A stretch of DNA of 64,000 nt from Limanda limanda. Its lineage: Eukaryota; Chordata; Actinopteri; Pleuronectiformes; Pleuronectidae. Below, piece by piece: positions 1-63,038 of this stretch (the first letter of the stretch is position 1; each line of letters starts with the position of its first letter). The stretch is taken from the NCBI RefSeq assembly GCF_963576545.1, contig NC_083637.1, positions 18,625,007-18,689,006 on the forward strand, in the 5' to 3' direction. The notes under the pieces were generated by a model. The model made no database searches, was not told the origin of the DNA, and saw only the letters and a list, made by a program, of their open reading frames with translations. A program made the position numbers and the translations under genes.

Positions 1-764
1 TCACTTAAACATCTCCTTTATTGATACATTGTATCTTTAGTCTTGTTTTTGCAGGGATAAGGAGATTATCAAACACTATTTTCCTCGCAGTTGTCATTAA
101 CTAAATTAATACTGGTGCCATAAGGCAGATCCTCGTAGCACAAACAAATATTCACGTATCAACATGTTTTTCAGCCAGGAATCACTAAACTGAAATAAAC
201 ACAGCAAACAGCAGCAGCAGACTTATTGATGGTTTTATTAAGCCCCCCAAAAATTGTGTATGAATCAATTCTTTACTAAATTAATTCCCTGCGGCCCGCA
301 GTAAATGATGAATGATCCAGTGTGCAGAATACATATTTATAGCATCGACTGTTTGTAGTAAAACATTACTGACCATTCATCAGCCAGCCTCAGGCACATC
401 CGGCTTAAGAACTTTTTGAGCAATTATCAATACTCAACATCTGATACAATGATTGTAAAGTAAGTGAGTAAAGTGTGACGTTGTCTCTATGGATAAGAAT
501 CACTTTTATGTTTTAAAAGAAGATGTTTGTTTGATCTTATTTCATTAACTAGTAAAGCTCTTTTGTACAGTGTAGTGAAAGAAAGATATTAACACCCTAA
601 GTTATGCAAAAATATTCAGTTTGTATACAAGCTCGATGCTAGTCTTTTAACCATGATGAAGTAAACTGATATTAATGTACAGATAATTAAATTTTGTCAA
701 TAAACACACTGGCACTATCACCTAAACACAACCCCAGCAAACCAAGCGGTGCACAGTTCTCCAT

Positions 765-1097
765 ATCAGGTAGTGGCAGAAACTTGGACTATGGGCAGAA
801 AAGGTCTCTGGTTCGTCTCTGGTTCGACTCCACGGAGAAACAACAAAAAGACGAACCTGGATTGATCTGTTCAAAAATCCAAGAGGATTCTCCCTACCCT
901 GTCTAGTGCCCCTGAGCAAGGCACCTTACTCCCCCAACATCTGCTCCCCGGGCACCGTACATGGCTGCCCACTGCTCTGTGTGTCCTGCACCAGATGGGT
1001 TAAAAGCAGAGGTTACATTTCCCTCCTTGCATGAGTGTGCTTGTGCATGTCTGTGCATGTGTTTGGGACAAATAAATGTATCTTAATCTTAATCTTC
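765..1097 (+). repeat. tRNA-derived SINE, teleost type
   Basis: A Pol III B-box (GGTTCGACTCC, 821..831) lies near the 5' end. The body contains CCTGAGCAAGGCACCTTACT and CTGCTCCCCGGGCACCGT, followed by TGGCTGCCCACTGCTC. This wording is typical of widespread teleost SINEs. The 3' end is a short (ATCTTA)n-like tail at about 1078-1097. The A-box is poorly preserved and the 5' edge is approximate. The short frames crossing it are not genes. Confidence 0.7.
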
Positions 1098-4000
1098 CTC
1101 CTGACACTGACAGAGCCCAGAGAGTTAATCTTCTTCTGTCCGCCTGTCAATCAGTGTGTCACTGGCCGTGGATTGGAGGGCCCTCATCTCTCTCTATCAG
1201 AAAATACAACGTCCTGTCAGGGGAAATTAACTCAGCTAAAGTGGCTGATGAGACTCTCTCTCTCTCTCACACACACACTCATACACTCACACACGCACAC
1301 ACACGCACACTCACATTCACTTTAGGAACATTCTCAGTGTCACCTTCATACTTAAGTTTCCTCCTTCCTCGATGAAACTAACTGACTAATTAACTGGGTG
1401 ACAAATGGGTTCACGTCAGCTCAATGAATAAGTAACAGCAGTTACCTGAGCACGTTGACATGTGTCAGTGGTGAAGACAGACGTCTGCATTGCAGCAATT
1501 TGGTTTTACGTCCAGGTTTTTCAGTGTAGAACAAACAATGCAAAATGAAAAAAAAAACAAGCAGCGTTTTAGCAAGCGGGTGAATTGAAACATTTGAACT
1601 GCTTCTCTTTCACTCAGTCGCTCTCATTCTCATTTCCTTTATCTCCCGTGCTTTCGTTCTCATGCATTCTTGCTCTCGCTTAATTGCTTCATCATTTCTT
1701 GGTGTGCAGTGCTGGGAGAGGCATTCACACGATTACGTGACTCATCCACATCGAGTTCTGAGGAGGGTTCTGACAGTTCTGCTGGAGGAATTAAAAAACA
1801 GCAATAAATACTAATGGCCCAAATCTTAATTATGATTATACATTCTATGTGTAGTAAGGGAATGGGACGGGGGCCACTAAAGGCTTTTTAAATCGATCAG
1901 TGAAAGCTGTCAATAGCCAGATGCACCACCAGTCAGCTGATAGTTACAACACTGGAACTGCTTTGGAGGCAATGAGTGAACTAATAATAAATACAGAGCA
2001 ACCCACAGCTTTAATCAATGAGGATTTTGACACACAACGTTGGGCACTGTGAGAGCAGTTACTGTCATGTAAAAAATGAATAAAAAATAATCTATTTAAA
2101 TGTAATTTAAAGTCAAATCTAGCAACATTTTGCAGGAGTTTCATGCTTTAAAATGTGTAAAACCAGTGTGTGGGTAGATCTTTCTTACAAACACTGTGTA
2201 TTGCATTAATGGACAAAAAAATTCCACCAACACAAATCTGCGCAAATGACTTCAGCGTTCGCAAAACAGAAAAGGAGAACGAGATCAAAGAGTTGTGGTA
2301 ATGACTCGATAGTGTTCTGCACTAACTGGCCAGCACCCACTTCAAAGTCTGCTACTGGAGGGAGGCAGGTGGTATCAGCGGGTGGGGGAGTGGGGGGAGT
2401 GAGGCACGGCCTGTAGAAAGCACTGTGGGTGGTGCAAAGCGTCCGGAATCAAAGTGAGGAAGGTCAATGTCGGGCCATATTTATCTGCAGCCATTCTTCT
2501 GTGAGGAGTGGGCCGATGCTTCTGAAAAGGAAGAAGCGAGCACATCCCATCCTGGCTGCATCTGCACATTTCTTTATGATGTATCGAGCCTTTAAAGAAT
2601 CCGGTATAAAGACATATAATTGGTGGAGAGGAAGTGTCGTACTGGATACCAGTTTCCTCTCTTGCATAAGAACCTTTAAAAGGTTTTGAGCTTTGCTTTG
2701 TGAAATATTGATTGTTTTCAGCTCTCAGCGCAACTTTCCAGGGACAAACAAAAACAATGGAATTTCCTCACTTGTATTTCAAAAGATCTCTCAATCTCAA
2801 AGTCATGATTTACTAGATCTTCTGTCTCAAACCATTTACACTGCATTACACTAACTGTGTATCATTTCACACTGAATCTGCATATAAATACAAACCACAG
2901 TGACGGGGGGGAAAAAATCATCCACAACATTCTTGTTTGCCTAGAAGGATGCGTTCTGCACGTCTCCTGTGCCATTAAAAATAGATGCTGCAAACTGAGA
3001 GTGACAGACGGAGGAGGGAGGGAGGTTTTTACAAAGACTCATTTAAACGCCGCGGCACAGCGCAGTGACTAGAGCACGGGCTCCCCACATCAGCAGCCCA
3101 AACCACAAGACAGCCCCGGCTCTAATCGCAAACATTTATTCAGATCAGACAACTCCACCAAAGGCCTCTGAGGAGCATCTCTGTGAGATATAAAAAGAAT
3201 CAGGAAGGAGAACGAGGGGAAGAAAGAGGGACCAAACAAGTGATACAGATAGAGACAGAAGGGGAGAGGCCAGAGAGAGACGTAGATGCAGCCAGAAACA
3301 AAAGAACAAAAATTAGACACAGTAGGGATATGTTGTTTGTCCACATTTAGAGGCAAAGTGACTCCAGTTCCACCAAATAATGACATGCAGCTAAGAGGAG
3401 GTCAAGAATAAAAGAGTGAAAAAAGAAGAGGAATAAGTCTCCACACTGACTTATTCAGTGTGCAGACTAAATTCAGTCTGCAGTCTAATGAGATTAGAAT
3501 ACAATGTGAAGAACGCAGAGCCAGGAGAGATAACAAAGTCCAAACCACACAGTGTGTGTGTGTGTCCATTATTTATCAAATGTGACTGAGTCACGCTGCC
3601 TCAGAACTCAGAGACAAATCAACACTCTGTTGTTTCAATTAGAGCAACTTGTGTGTGCGATGTGTTCTGCAGTGGAGTGGATGGGGCTCGGTTTAGGTCT
3701 TGGATTAAAAAGCTAGAACCCGACAGATGACGATTTAAGATTAAACAAATTTCAATAAACATATAGCTTAAGGAAAATCTGTAGAGATTCTCAAGATATC
3801 ATTATCAAACCCTCAAGACAAAGATATGTAATTGAAGCATTCGTTTTTTACCGATTAGCCATTCATTTCATTATAAATAACTATAAATTGAAATAAAACA
3901 CAAATACATATATCGAACTTGAATAAGAATCATGATTTTTTTGTATCTAAGATTTAATCGATTCTGCATTGTAAACATTTTTGTAAACTAGTCTCCAGTG

Positions 4001-4447
4001 TCACTACCGGCCTCAGGAGGGATCACGCCTCAGAGCCTCTTCAGCAGACACAAAGCAGTGATTGGATGCAGAGGCATGTTCGCTAATTACACCAGCTCGG
4101 TTATGATTGTGCGTGTGTGTGTAAAAACATGCCATACACGTCTCTCTGTTTGTTCACATACTTTATAAATGTGCGTGTTTGTAGCAAATACAGCTATATA
4201 TTCTCTCCACACACACACACGCAGAGCAGGGCAGGGAGGGGTTCGGGCGTCTAGTGCTCATTACAGCAGGTCTCATGAAGGACAACAAAGACATTACATC
4301 GTCTGCACTCACAGCCACATAATAGAAACACAAAGAAATGCCCCTCTAAATATAGACTGAATTGTTCATGAAAAGAAAAGGAGTAGAGGGGACATTTGTT
4401 AAATGTGGGGAAACAGGTGTGTGAGTAAGTCTAGGGAAAAGATCAGG

Positions 4448-4450
<3 letters not shown>

Positions 4451-4530
<80 letters not shown>
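4451..4530. repeat. (TG)40 microsatellite
   Basis: An uninterrupted TG dinucleotide run of 80 bases in usp43 intron 3. Confidence 0.98.
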
Positions 4531-4531
<1 letters not shown>

Positions 4532-6571
4532 ATGAGCTGTTTAAAGATGCAGCAGGGACTTGTGTTGTGAAAATTTCCACCCAGTGTTGTTGCTGTAATC
4601 AGCCAATTAACTGGCAGCTAATCTGATAATGACACATAAACATTCAGGTGTTTGTTTATGTGTGTGAGAACAGTGTGAGAGACACCTGAAAACTTGGTAG
4701 TATTTACTTAAGTTTTCAATTTTGCCACACTCCATAATATTTTATTCACCGCTCATTGTATTTTTTGCTTTGTTTTTATGTCTGCCTTGTAAAGTAACCT
4801 TGAGTGCTGTGTAAGCCGCCTGTATAAACAATTTATTATTATAATTATTATGATTTAGTCCTTCCAACTCACACATGGCAAGTAAAATTTACTTTTAAAG
4901 TTGAAGCAGTTTAAGTAAAAACAGGTTTGGATGATTTGAGAGAATAGTCGTACTTATTCACTAGAGTTTAAGAAACTCACTGTTTTAGCTAAATGTCAAA
5001 GTCCCTTTAAGACTCTTTATATAACTGAGAATTCTAAATTCCAAAGATTTGAGTGATTGACTGAAAGGTCCACACCGATGTGCTGTTGTCAACTGGCAGC
5101 TAAGAATATTTACTTAACAAACATATATTTCAGGGGCCCATATGCACATCACTGATGGTACTAAAATGCATCCAACAAAACAGAAACTGAAAAAGGATTC
5201 ATCACAATTGATGACTTTACTTTGAAAAAGGAATTTAAATTATGTGATATAAAAATGCTTTTTTGAGCTGGTAAACAATTTTCCTTCATCATTGTAGCAG
5301 AAACTGCTGAATCAACCAGAGAGTAAGGGGATAAGTAAAGAACATCAAGCCTTTAACAGTGTATCAATGATAACATTTACATTGTGAATTCACACATGAT
5401 TTACTGTGTCTATGGGTGTGTATGTATTTACTTATTCATGCATGTTCAAAAGATGTGCCTGTTTTAGGTCAGGCTTTATTTTCCATTTTAGAAACTTCTC
5501 TACTCAACATAAAAAAAAATGAACCTTTTCCTATTTGCCGCCTGGCTGAAAAAAAGACAGGAATTTAATTGAAACAAGCAAGAGGACAAACTTTAGTCGG
5601 TCCTAATGTCAGGCACAGCAGGGCGGTGTCAAGGGGAAATGTCTACTCCGACAAACTGACTGACAAGCTCATCTACAACTGGAATATAGAGCCGACTGCA
5701 AACAGACGCTTAAGCTGGTTCACTAAAAGTCCAGAGAGCTGAGCGAGCACGGACACAGTTTGTCACTCGGACAAGTTGGAGACACCTGTCGTCAGCTGTC
5801 AACACCCGATCGATTCATCCACATTTCACAAACTGGAACGGCACTCAGGTAGAGTTATTACTCCTACTAGATTGCAGATTATTTTAAAACTACTCTGCTT
5901 CTAAAATATTTAGAAAATGTGAACAATGTTCAGAATAAAAAGGCTTTCAAGCGTTGCTCAATTTAGCTTTGGTAAAATTTTGTCTTTGTACAAGAGAATG
6001 ACTGTTAAATCTGAGCTGAAAACTTGACTTCAACCTTATCTCCTGAATAAACATTCTCTGCCATGTGTGGCGACAAGGTTCCTGAAAGGTCTAGAGTCAG
6101 TTCCATTAGAGGGTCTATTAAACCTGAGAACCCATGTCTCTGACTTTCAGCTGTGAATGAAGCGGAGAGCCAGAAGCCCTTTCTAAAGATAAACCCCCTG
6201 AATCCATTGCAGGCCTGTATGACCTACTTTCTCGAGCTACTGATTTTTATCCACAGGAGAGAAAATACATTCTCACCTGTGCTGAATACCTTTTCTCTTT
6301 TACGGTGTATTGTACTTGGTTTATTCGAACGCAACCTCAGGGCGTTAGTTAAAGTGCCCAGTGGACTCACGTGCAAGCTGCATAATTGATAGTTCCTCAA
6401 TTGGGTCTCCATCCTACTTCTTACTCTGAGCTTTGAGTTACCAACGTTTGACAGAAATTCCTTGAGCAGACGGTAAAACACCAGTATGACACTTAATGTC
6501 CACCACACGATGGACAATCAGCCATTTAGACCACACATCTGAAACGTCTGAGCTGTTTATGTCCCTCTCAC

Positions 6572-46202
<39,631 letters not shown>

Positions 46203-46502
46203 GGCTCCTCCACGCTCCGGGACCGAGAGGGAGCGAAACCGGCTGAGGAGAGGCACCTGTCTGCGAGGCTGTCTGCCCTCCTCCTCCTTCTCCTTCTCCT
46301 TCACCTCCTCCTCCTCCTCTTCACTCCTCTCCGCAAACCTTCACCGCTGCTCGGGCACCGGTGCGGCCCCAGTAAGGCACATGATTCCCGGCTTCATGCT
46401 CCTGACATCCCGGTGGTCTCGTCCAGGTTTGTGTGGTGGTGGTGGTGGTGGTGATCGGTGACGCTTCCTGCCGGAACCAGTGAGACCAGCTGCCTCCCTC
46501 CC

Positions 46503-46626
46503 TCCTGGCTGTCTCTCATTCCTCCCTCCTTCCCTCCCTCCTCACGCCGCAGGTTCACTAGCACTTCCTCATCGATGGATCGCGCGCCAGGCTGTCTCTC
46601 ATTCCTCCTTCCCTCCCTCCCTCCCT
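46503..46626. repeat. Pyrimidine-rich segment present twice
   Basis: GGCTGTCTCTCATTCCTCC occurs at about 46508 and again at about 46591, each followed by CCTTCCCTCCCTCC runs. The two copies are separated by about 45 bases of unique sequence upstream of usp43. Confidence 0.8.
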
Positions 46627-46984
46627 CCCCTCCTCCTGTGGATGGAACCACAAGGAACCAGTCTCTTACTACCCGCCCATTACCCATGTATGTAATTAAC
46701 CTGCATTACTTAATTAGTTTAAAGGTGCACGCAGTGAACAGGAAACCTGCCCCTTACCTGGATGCTAACTTGTATATGACTTGTTTATTACACAAGGAAC
46801 AAGGAAGTAGTTGTTAAACAGGGCTGGCCCCCTTCAAACCAATCACATCCTGGATAAATATCCCTAGTGGATGCCAAGGAAACATCTCCACTTGTTTTTA
46901 AGACTTTAAATTGAATTACTATATATTATTATGATTTAATGATCTTTTTTTTGTATCTACCACCCCCATAAGTGCAATATTCCT

Positions 46985-47110
46985 TCGATTTAAAGGTTCA
47001 GTGTGTAGAAATTAGTGACATCTACTGGTGGAGTTGCATGTTGATGAATACCCATTCCCTCACTCTCCTCTTCCAAACATACATCCTGAAATACACTTAA
47101 CACTTCACCT
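46985..47110 (+). repeat. Teleost-wide dispersed repeat
   Basis: AAAGGTTCAGTGTGTAGAAA, TTAGTGACATCTACTGGTGG, AGTTGCATGTTGATGAATAC and CTCTCCTCTTCCAAACATAC occur in order. This is a motif string I recognise from many teleost intergenic regions. The matching inverted end is absent. Confidence 0.6.
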
Positions 47111-47119
47111 TAAAACTAA

Positions 47120-47405
47120 ACTGAAGCCCCTTTTCCACTGGTCAAAAAACCCACTAACACCGGCTGACATCTGGCCTTTGACTGCAATAGGAAGAGATGC
47201 AATGGTCTTTCATTCACGGCTCTAGTAACTCTGCAGGAGCCTCTGATCAGCAGTGATGGAAGAATGACAACCAGCTAAACGCAGTAATTGCATATCAGCG
47301 AGGTGAAGGGGCGCCTCAGTCTTCTGTGCATTCGTGACGTGGAACATGACGCACCAGGGGAAAGAACCTGAAAGGCAGAATCCTCTACTGGCAATGGGAA
47401 AGGAG
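47120..47405. repeat. MITE-like element with CCTTTTCCACTGG ends
   Basis: The left part is CCCCTTTTCCACTGGTCAAA and the right part TACTGGCAATGGGAAAGGA. They are roughly inverted (CCTTTTCCACTGG versus CCTTTCCCATTGCC). The interior GCGAGGTGAAGGGGCGCCTC and CGTGACGTGGAACATGACGC matches the copy near 43890. The superfamily was not assigned. Confidence 0.5.
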
Positions 47406-48766
47406 TCAATTGTCTTTTTATAGCATGATAGTAAAGATCTCTTAGCTCTGTACTATATTTCATTTCTCGCAGTAAAATTAAGTGTTGAATCATTAAATAC
47501 ACTATGATCAATTATTCCTATACTCCTCCATGGCCACTTATAGGACTAGTCAGTAAAGTATCTAAATGCAGAGTCCTGTGTTTTCAGTCTTCTCCATAAT
47601 GTCGCTGTACTAGGTCTGTAGACGTGTATGCTGCTATTGAAATACCTTGCCTATAACCCACCAGGCTTTAGAGACAGATGTATCCTATAAATAGCCTGGC
47701 TACTGTCTCCATGCCCACTAATGCTGCTGCTAATACACACGGCAAACTCCACAATGTAAGAGACATGGCTGTTATAGAACCTTTTGGTCAGAAACGTCAC
47801 AAGCAGTGCTGCTTTTCAACAGGGATCCAGCATCTTTTTGTGCTATATTCAGATTCTAATCATCTGAGGCTTAATTTCACAGCTCACCAGCACTAAAGAT
47901 TGAATTTCGTGAGCCAGATGTGCTGATTTATTGAAATAGATAGCCAGGGCACAATCCAATACTTTCATAATTCCTCTGATGCTCTTATTCCAGCGCTGTT
48001 GGGAAACAGATACACCATTACAACATTCTGAGTAAAACTATGAGTCGATGGGTTTCTCTCTTTTTCCTTGTACTGTAGTTTCCCTCTGTTCATAAGCAGG
48101 GTGGAAGAGGGTAAAAGACAGAGATGCCCTATTTTACTGATCCGGGGATGTTTTTGCTGACTTTGTTTATGATCTAGCTTTGTTATTTTACTTTTTGGGG
48201 AAAGCAGGGGCGAGCTATTAATTATTCAGATAAGCCACTGTGAAGAATAATGAGGAGAATGGGTTCAGATCAGACAGTCTGGGAGGCTCTGTTGTGCGTT
48301 GCCTCCCTCTTTAACCAGAATCCTTTGAGAATCCCCTCTGATAGATTAGCTGACAGAAGCCATGTGTTTAAGTGCCACGAATCTGGGCCTCCTCCTTCCC
48401 TCCGCCACTGCAGACAGAGGAATCGTATCCGAAGGTAAAGTATGCATTTAATGTGCTGTATAATAAAGCCCTGTGAAAGTATGTAGAATGTCATTAATCC
48501 TGTCGTTCTCCAACAGTCTAAAGACACATAGCGCACGCTCTTTGATGTTAATAATATATTCCCGTGCCTTGACGTGTAACTTCATATTTATGTAAAGTGT
48601 CGCTCGGTGGATTCCCACCTATTCAGCTCCTGGGGGGGAATATCACAGAAGAGCCCGCACTTCTCTAAAAGTGCGATCGCTTCACTTCTGTGTGTGATGT
48701 CCCTTTACTCCTGAGAAAGGAACCAGCTTTATACACCTGCTGTTATTGATGCTGAATAAAAATATG

Positions 48767-48772
48767 TTTATT
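48767..48772 (-). terminator. Candidate cfap52 polyadenylation signal
   Basis: AATAAA on the minus strand, about 150 bases after the cfap52 stop codon. It is the nearest canonical hexamer seen downstream. Confidence 0.5.
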
Positions 48773-48920
48773 TCCTTACTCTAAGAGTGTAACAACAAAG
48801 TAAGAATGTAAGACCAGTGACTCATGACAGTATTTGCCAAGTCAGAGGAAAGATTACACGTTTCAGTGGGAATGTGGTGGCACTGGATTGAATGTTCCTG
48901 CTTCCTCATGGAGTGTCACA

Positions 48921-60556
<11,636 letters not shown>

Positions 60557-60558
60557 GG

Positions 60559-60618
60559 CTACTTCTCCTTTCTCGGCCTCCTGTTGAGTGTTAAGATACT
60601 TTGTGAGGCTACTGTCAT
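60559..60618 (-). promoter_or_regulatory. Upstream ORF in the cfap52 5' leader
   Basis: ATG at 60618..60616 opens a 19-codon frame that ends with TAG at 60561..60559, two bases before the cfap52 ATG and out of frame with it. No other ATG is present between the X-box at 60741 and this one. It counts as a uORF only if transcription starts above 60618, which the X-box position suggests. Confidence 0.55.
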
Positions 60619-60730
60619 CAATAAAAGTTAATTTATCCAGCAAAGTGAAGTGTCTCAAAGTTCAGATCGCTCCTGTGCCTCAGCAAACTGCAGTAAGGGA
60701 AAACTCAAATGGTTGCAGCGGTAGCTTGTG

Positions 60731-60820
60731 TCCCCAGACTGTTGCTAGGTAACGTCAGTTTGCGAGAGACAGCGAGCTCAAATCGTGGCAGCGGCAGCTC
60801 TAAGAGGCACTTCCGGTGTC
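60731..60820 (-). promoter_or_regulatory. cfap52 promoter core, arm 1 of an inverted duplication
   Basis: This lies about 175-265 bases upstream of the cfap52 ATG. It contains an X-box (60741-60753) and an ETS-type CCGGAAGTG (60808-60816, minus strand). About 90% of the bases recur in inverted orientation at 61623-61712. Confidence 0.75.
60741..60753. promoter_or_regulatory. RFX-type X-box
   Basis: GTTGCTAGGTAAC: two imperfectly palindromic half-sites (GTTGCT and GGTAAC) with a one-base spacer, fitting the RFX consensus. RFX factors drive ciliary genes in vertebrates, so this is a credible regulator of cfap52. It is about 185 bases from the ATG. Confidence 0.8.
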
Positions 60821-61622
60821 AACAGAAGCTGCCACTGATGTGAGTAGGCAGCTGTCTTTGTTGCCACAGTGTTTGGAGGCTGAGAGCAGCTAAAGTTGTT
60901 TGTGATGTATGAAATTAGACAAATACAGGTTTATGAAATATTATTGGATGGTTCATTATCTCTCAGGGGGTTGAACTCAAAATGAATCAAGAAAGGCTCC
61001 TCATCTATCAGATCCATTTGATCTTGGTTTCTATGGATAAGAACTCAAAGACTGTATTCCCAGTATTGGTTACAGTGTGACTGGTACTGTGCCTGAGTGA
61101 AGTGTTATGAGCCAAAGGAGAAATGTAGATTGTTATCCTTGCCATAAATTCTACATAAGATGGTGAATAACTCCATGAAAGCATTGATTGAACGGAGTTG
61201 CCACAGCTCATGCAGAAATTTATTGACGGCAACTGTACCAAAGTAGATGGGAATACCTCAGAGGAACCAAGTTTTAGTAATGGTAGGACCAGGCACTGTC
61301 TCATTTATATTTATACTCTCTAGGCTGAATAAATGTATTCAGTGTTTTTGTGTTACAAGAAGGCAAAGACTGACAAAATATTATTTCCAATTGCTTATAA
61401 GCTATTAACAGTTTTATTTACTATCATAACTTGACTTTGGCCCAAATGTTCACTTATGACATGATCTCAGGCCTTCTCCAAAGACTCTTAGTTAAATACA
61501 CTAACATCCACAAGAACATTTAAAATAGACGTATTGTTAGTCTTTCAACTTTAAGATATTATGAATGCAGACAGAGTGGCAACAGAGGCCTCTGCCGTTA
61601 CAAATCAGTGAGTTTTTTTTAT

Positions 61623-61712
61623 TGTCACCGGAAGTGCCTCGACGAGCTGCCGCTGCCACGGTTTGAGCTCGTTGTCTCTCGCAAAATTACGTTACCTAGC
61701 AACAGTCGGGGC
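61623..61712 (+). promoter_or_regulatory. Inverted copy of the cfap52 promoter core, arm 2
   Basis: It carries CCGGAAGTG (61628-61636), GAGCTGCCGCTGCCACG, TTTGAGCTCG, TCTCTCGCAAA and a second X-box GTTACCTAGCAAC (61691-61703), all in the same order as the reverse complement of arm 1. By analogy it would point transcription toward higher coordinates. No exon on the plus strand was recognised downstream of it. Confidence 0.65.
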
Positions 61713-62806
61713 CACGGGCCGCTCTCATTAGTCCATGAATCTGCTTTGCTGCCTTCACATGCACTTAGAAATTAAAAAAATCTACAGATAAAAAAGGTAA
61801 AATTTCTTTAAAAATCCATAACACTCTTCAAGACATTATTTCCATGTGTCTCTGTTACTTGATTTGTGAGCTGACAATGCACAAAAAACTAGAAAGTTAA
61901 AAAACTTAACTCCAAACGTAACACAAAGCTTTCTGTTAGTTAAGTTGGTAAAGTTCAGGGACACAATGTAAAAAAATCTATACAAGATATTCTATGAAAT
62001 GATTTTATTGGTGGCTATACTTTCTATAAGAAATAATGTTCCAGGTAGATTTTTTGTAGGTCAAAGTTAATTTCACAATTAAAATCTAATTTGAGCACAT
62101 TACTTGAATATGTATCTAAAACATACAAGGCCCATGTTTAATGCTTTTACAATGAAGCGATCTACAATACAATGCAATGTATTTGTTGGCAGTGAGATAC
62201 TATGTCTGCATTGGGCGGCCGTGGATCAGTCGTTGGTTCAGTCCCCGTCTTCCTCTGCATGCCAGCTTTCATCAGGCATGACAATTAACCCGTCCCATTG
62301 AGAAAGTGCTGCACATAGTTGCACTGTATGAATGGTGACTGACAAAAACTGTAGTGTAAAGAACTTCAATGTGTCATCGAGACTAGACAAACACAGATCA
62401 TTTACAATTACAAAGTACAGCCAACGATATATGCAATACACTTTGTAAAAAATCTTATTGAAATGAGAAAGACAAAGTTTGATATTCATACAAATTATAC
62501 ACAACTCGTACCGGAGGAAAACATCTGGTGTTTTCAAGAGTTGACCAAGGTCAAACAAAGTCAAATACAGTGTACCAACACCTTTCTGCTCTGGCAGTAC
62601 AGCATTAACCATTTGGCACAAGCTGAATCCAAATAATAATAATGATAATTTGATATATGATTACAAAAAAAGATTGAAACATTATAGTTTATGAGAGCTA
62701 TTCTATGCTATTTTAAGACAAATAAACATTTGTCATGAGAGGAAGACGTTAACAGAGCTACCCAGAAACTGTGCTGGACAGAACAGACCCCTGATCTGTG
62801 TTGGTC

Positions 62807-62850
62807 CAGGGTTGGGGAACCTTTATTCTAGGCAAACATTAATTTATATT
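62807..62850 (+). mobile_element. Terminal fragment of a hAT-like element
   Basis: CAGGGTTGGGGAACCTTTAT resembles the ends of the element at 53844-55228. Only one end is present. Confidence 0.45.
62822..62827 (-). terminator. Candidate polyadenylation signal of the zinc-finger gene
   Basis: AATAAA on the minus strand about 210 bases after the zinc-finger stop codon. It lies within a hAT fragment, so its use is uncertain. Confidence 0.35.
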
Positions 62851-63038
62851 GCCAACACAGATGAATAAAAATCAAATGCCAGAAATAGACCTTCAGGATT
62901 GTATCATAAAAAATACTGGGAGAAGCGAATCGGGAACCCCATGCTTAAGTATTTCTGTGAGCAGCGAAGTGAATCATTAGAAAAATTTAAAATTTGTTCT
63001 CAATTCACCGCAAATGTTCTCTCCTGTAATATTCTTTT

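Larger units (their letters stand above)
1..6571 (-). other. usp43 intron 3, partial
   Basis: No exon was recognised. The stretch holds a tRNA-derived SINE near 765-1097, CT/CA-rich sequence at about 1255-1320 and a long TG microsatellite at 4451-4530. The rest is AT-rich sequence with only short chance open frames on both strands. Confidence 0.6.
46203..48920. other. Region between usp43 exon 1 and the cfap52 stop codon
   Basis: It contains the usp43 5' region, a (GGT)6 run at about 46435-46453, a duplicated pyrimidine-rich segment (46505-46625), teleost repeats at 46985-47110 and 47120-47405, and the cfap52 3' UTR end. No other gene is recognised between about 47410 and 48700. Confidence 0.7.
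60557..63038. other. Region between cfap52 and the zinc-finger gene
   Basis: It holds the cfap52 5' leader and promoter, its inverted copy, and AT-rich sequence with a hAT terminal fragment near 62807. In mammals stx8 lies head to head with cfap52, but no syntaxin-8 exon was recognised here. The zinc-finger 3' UTR occupies the upper end. Confidence 0.65.

Noticed and set aside
821..831. A tRNA gene suggested by the B-box GGTTCGACTCC
   Set aside because: No cloverleaf or good A-box; the downstream sequence is a SINE body, so it is a SINE promoter.
1..6571. Possible usp43 exon 4 (expected SSLTCPHC-type segment)
   Set aside because: No frame on the minus strand shows the CPHC or DPFLC motifs, so it is probably outside the window.
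46203..46304. Upstream extension of the usp43 start to about 46304
   Set aside because: The extended frame has no ATG; its first codon would be GTG, while 46202 has a near-perfect Kozak context.
60840..63000. A head-to-head syntaxin-8 gene, expected from mammalian synteny
   Set aside because: No syntaxin-8-like exon was seen on the plus strand between the cfap52 promoter and the zinc-finger gene.
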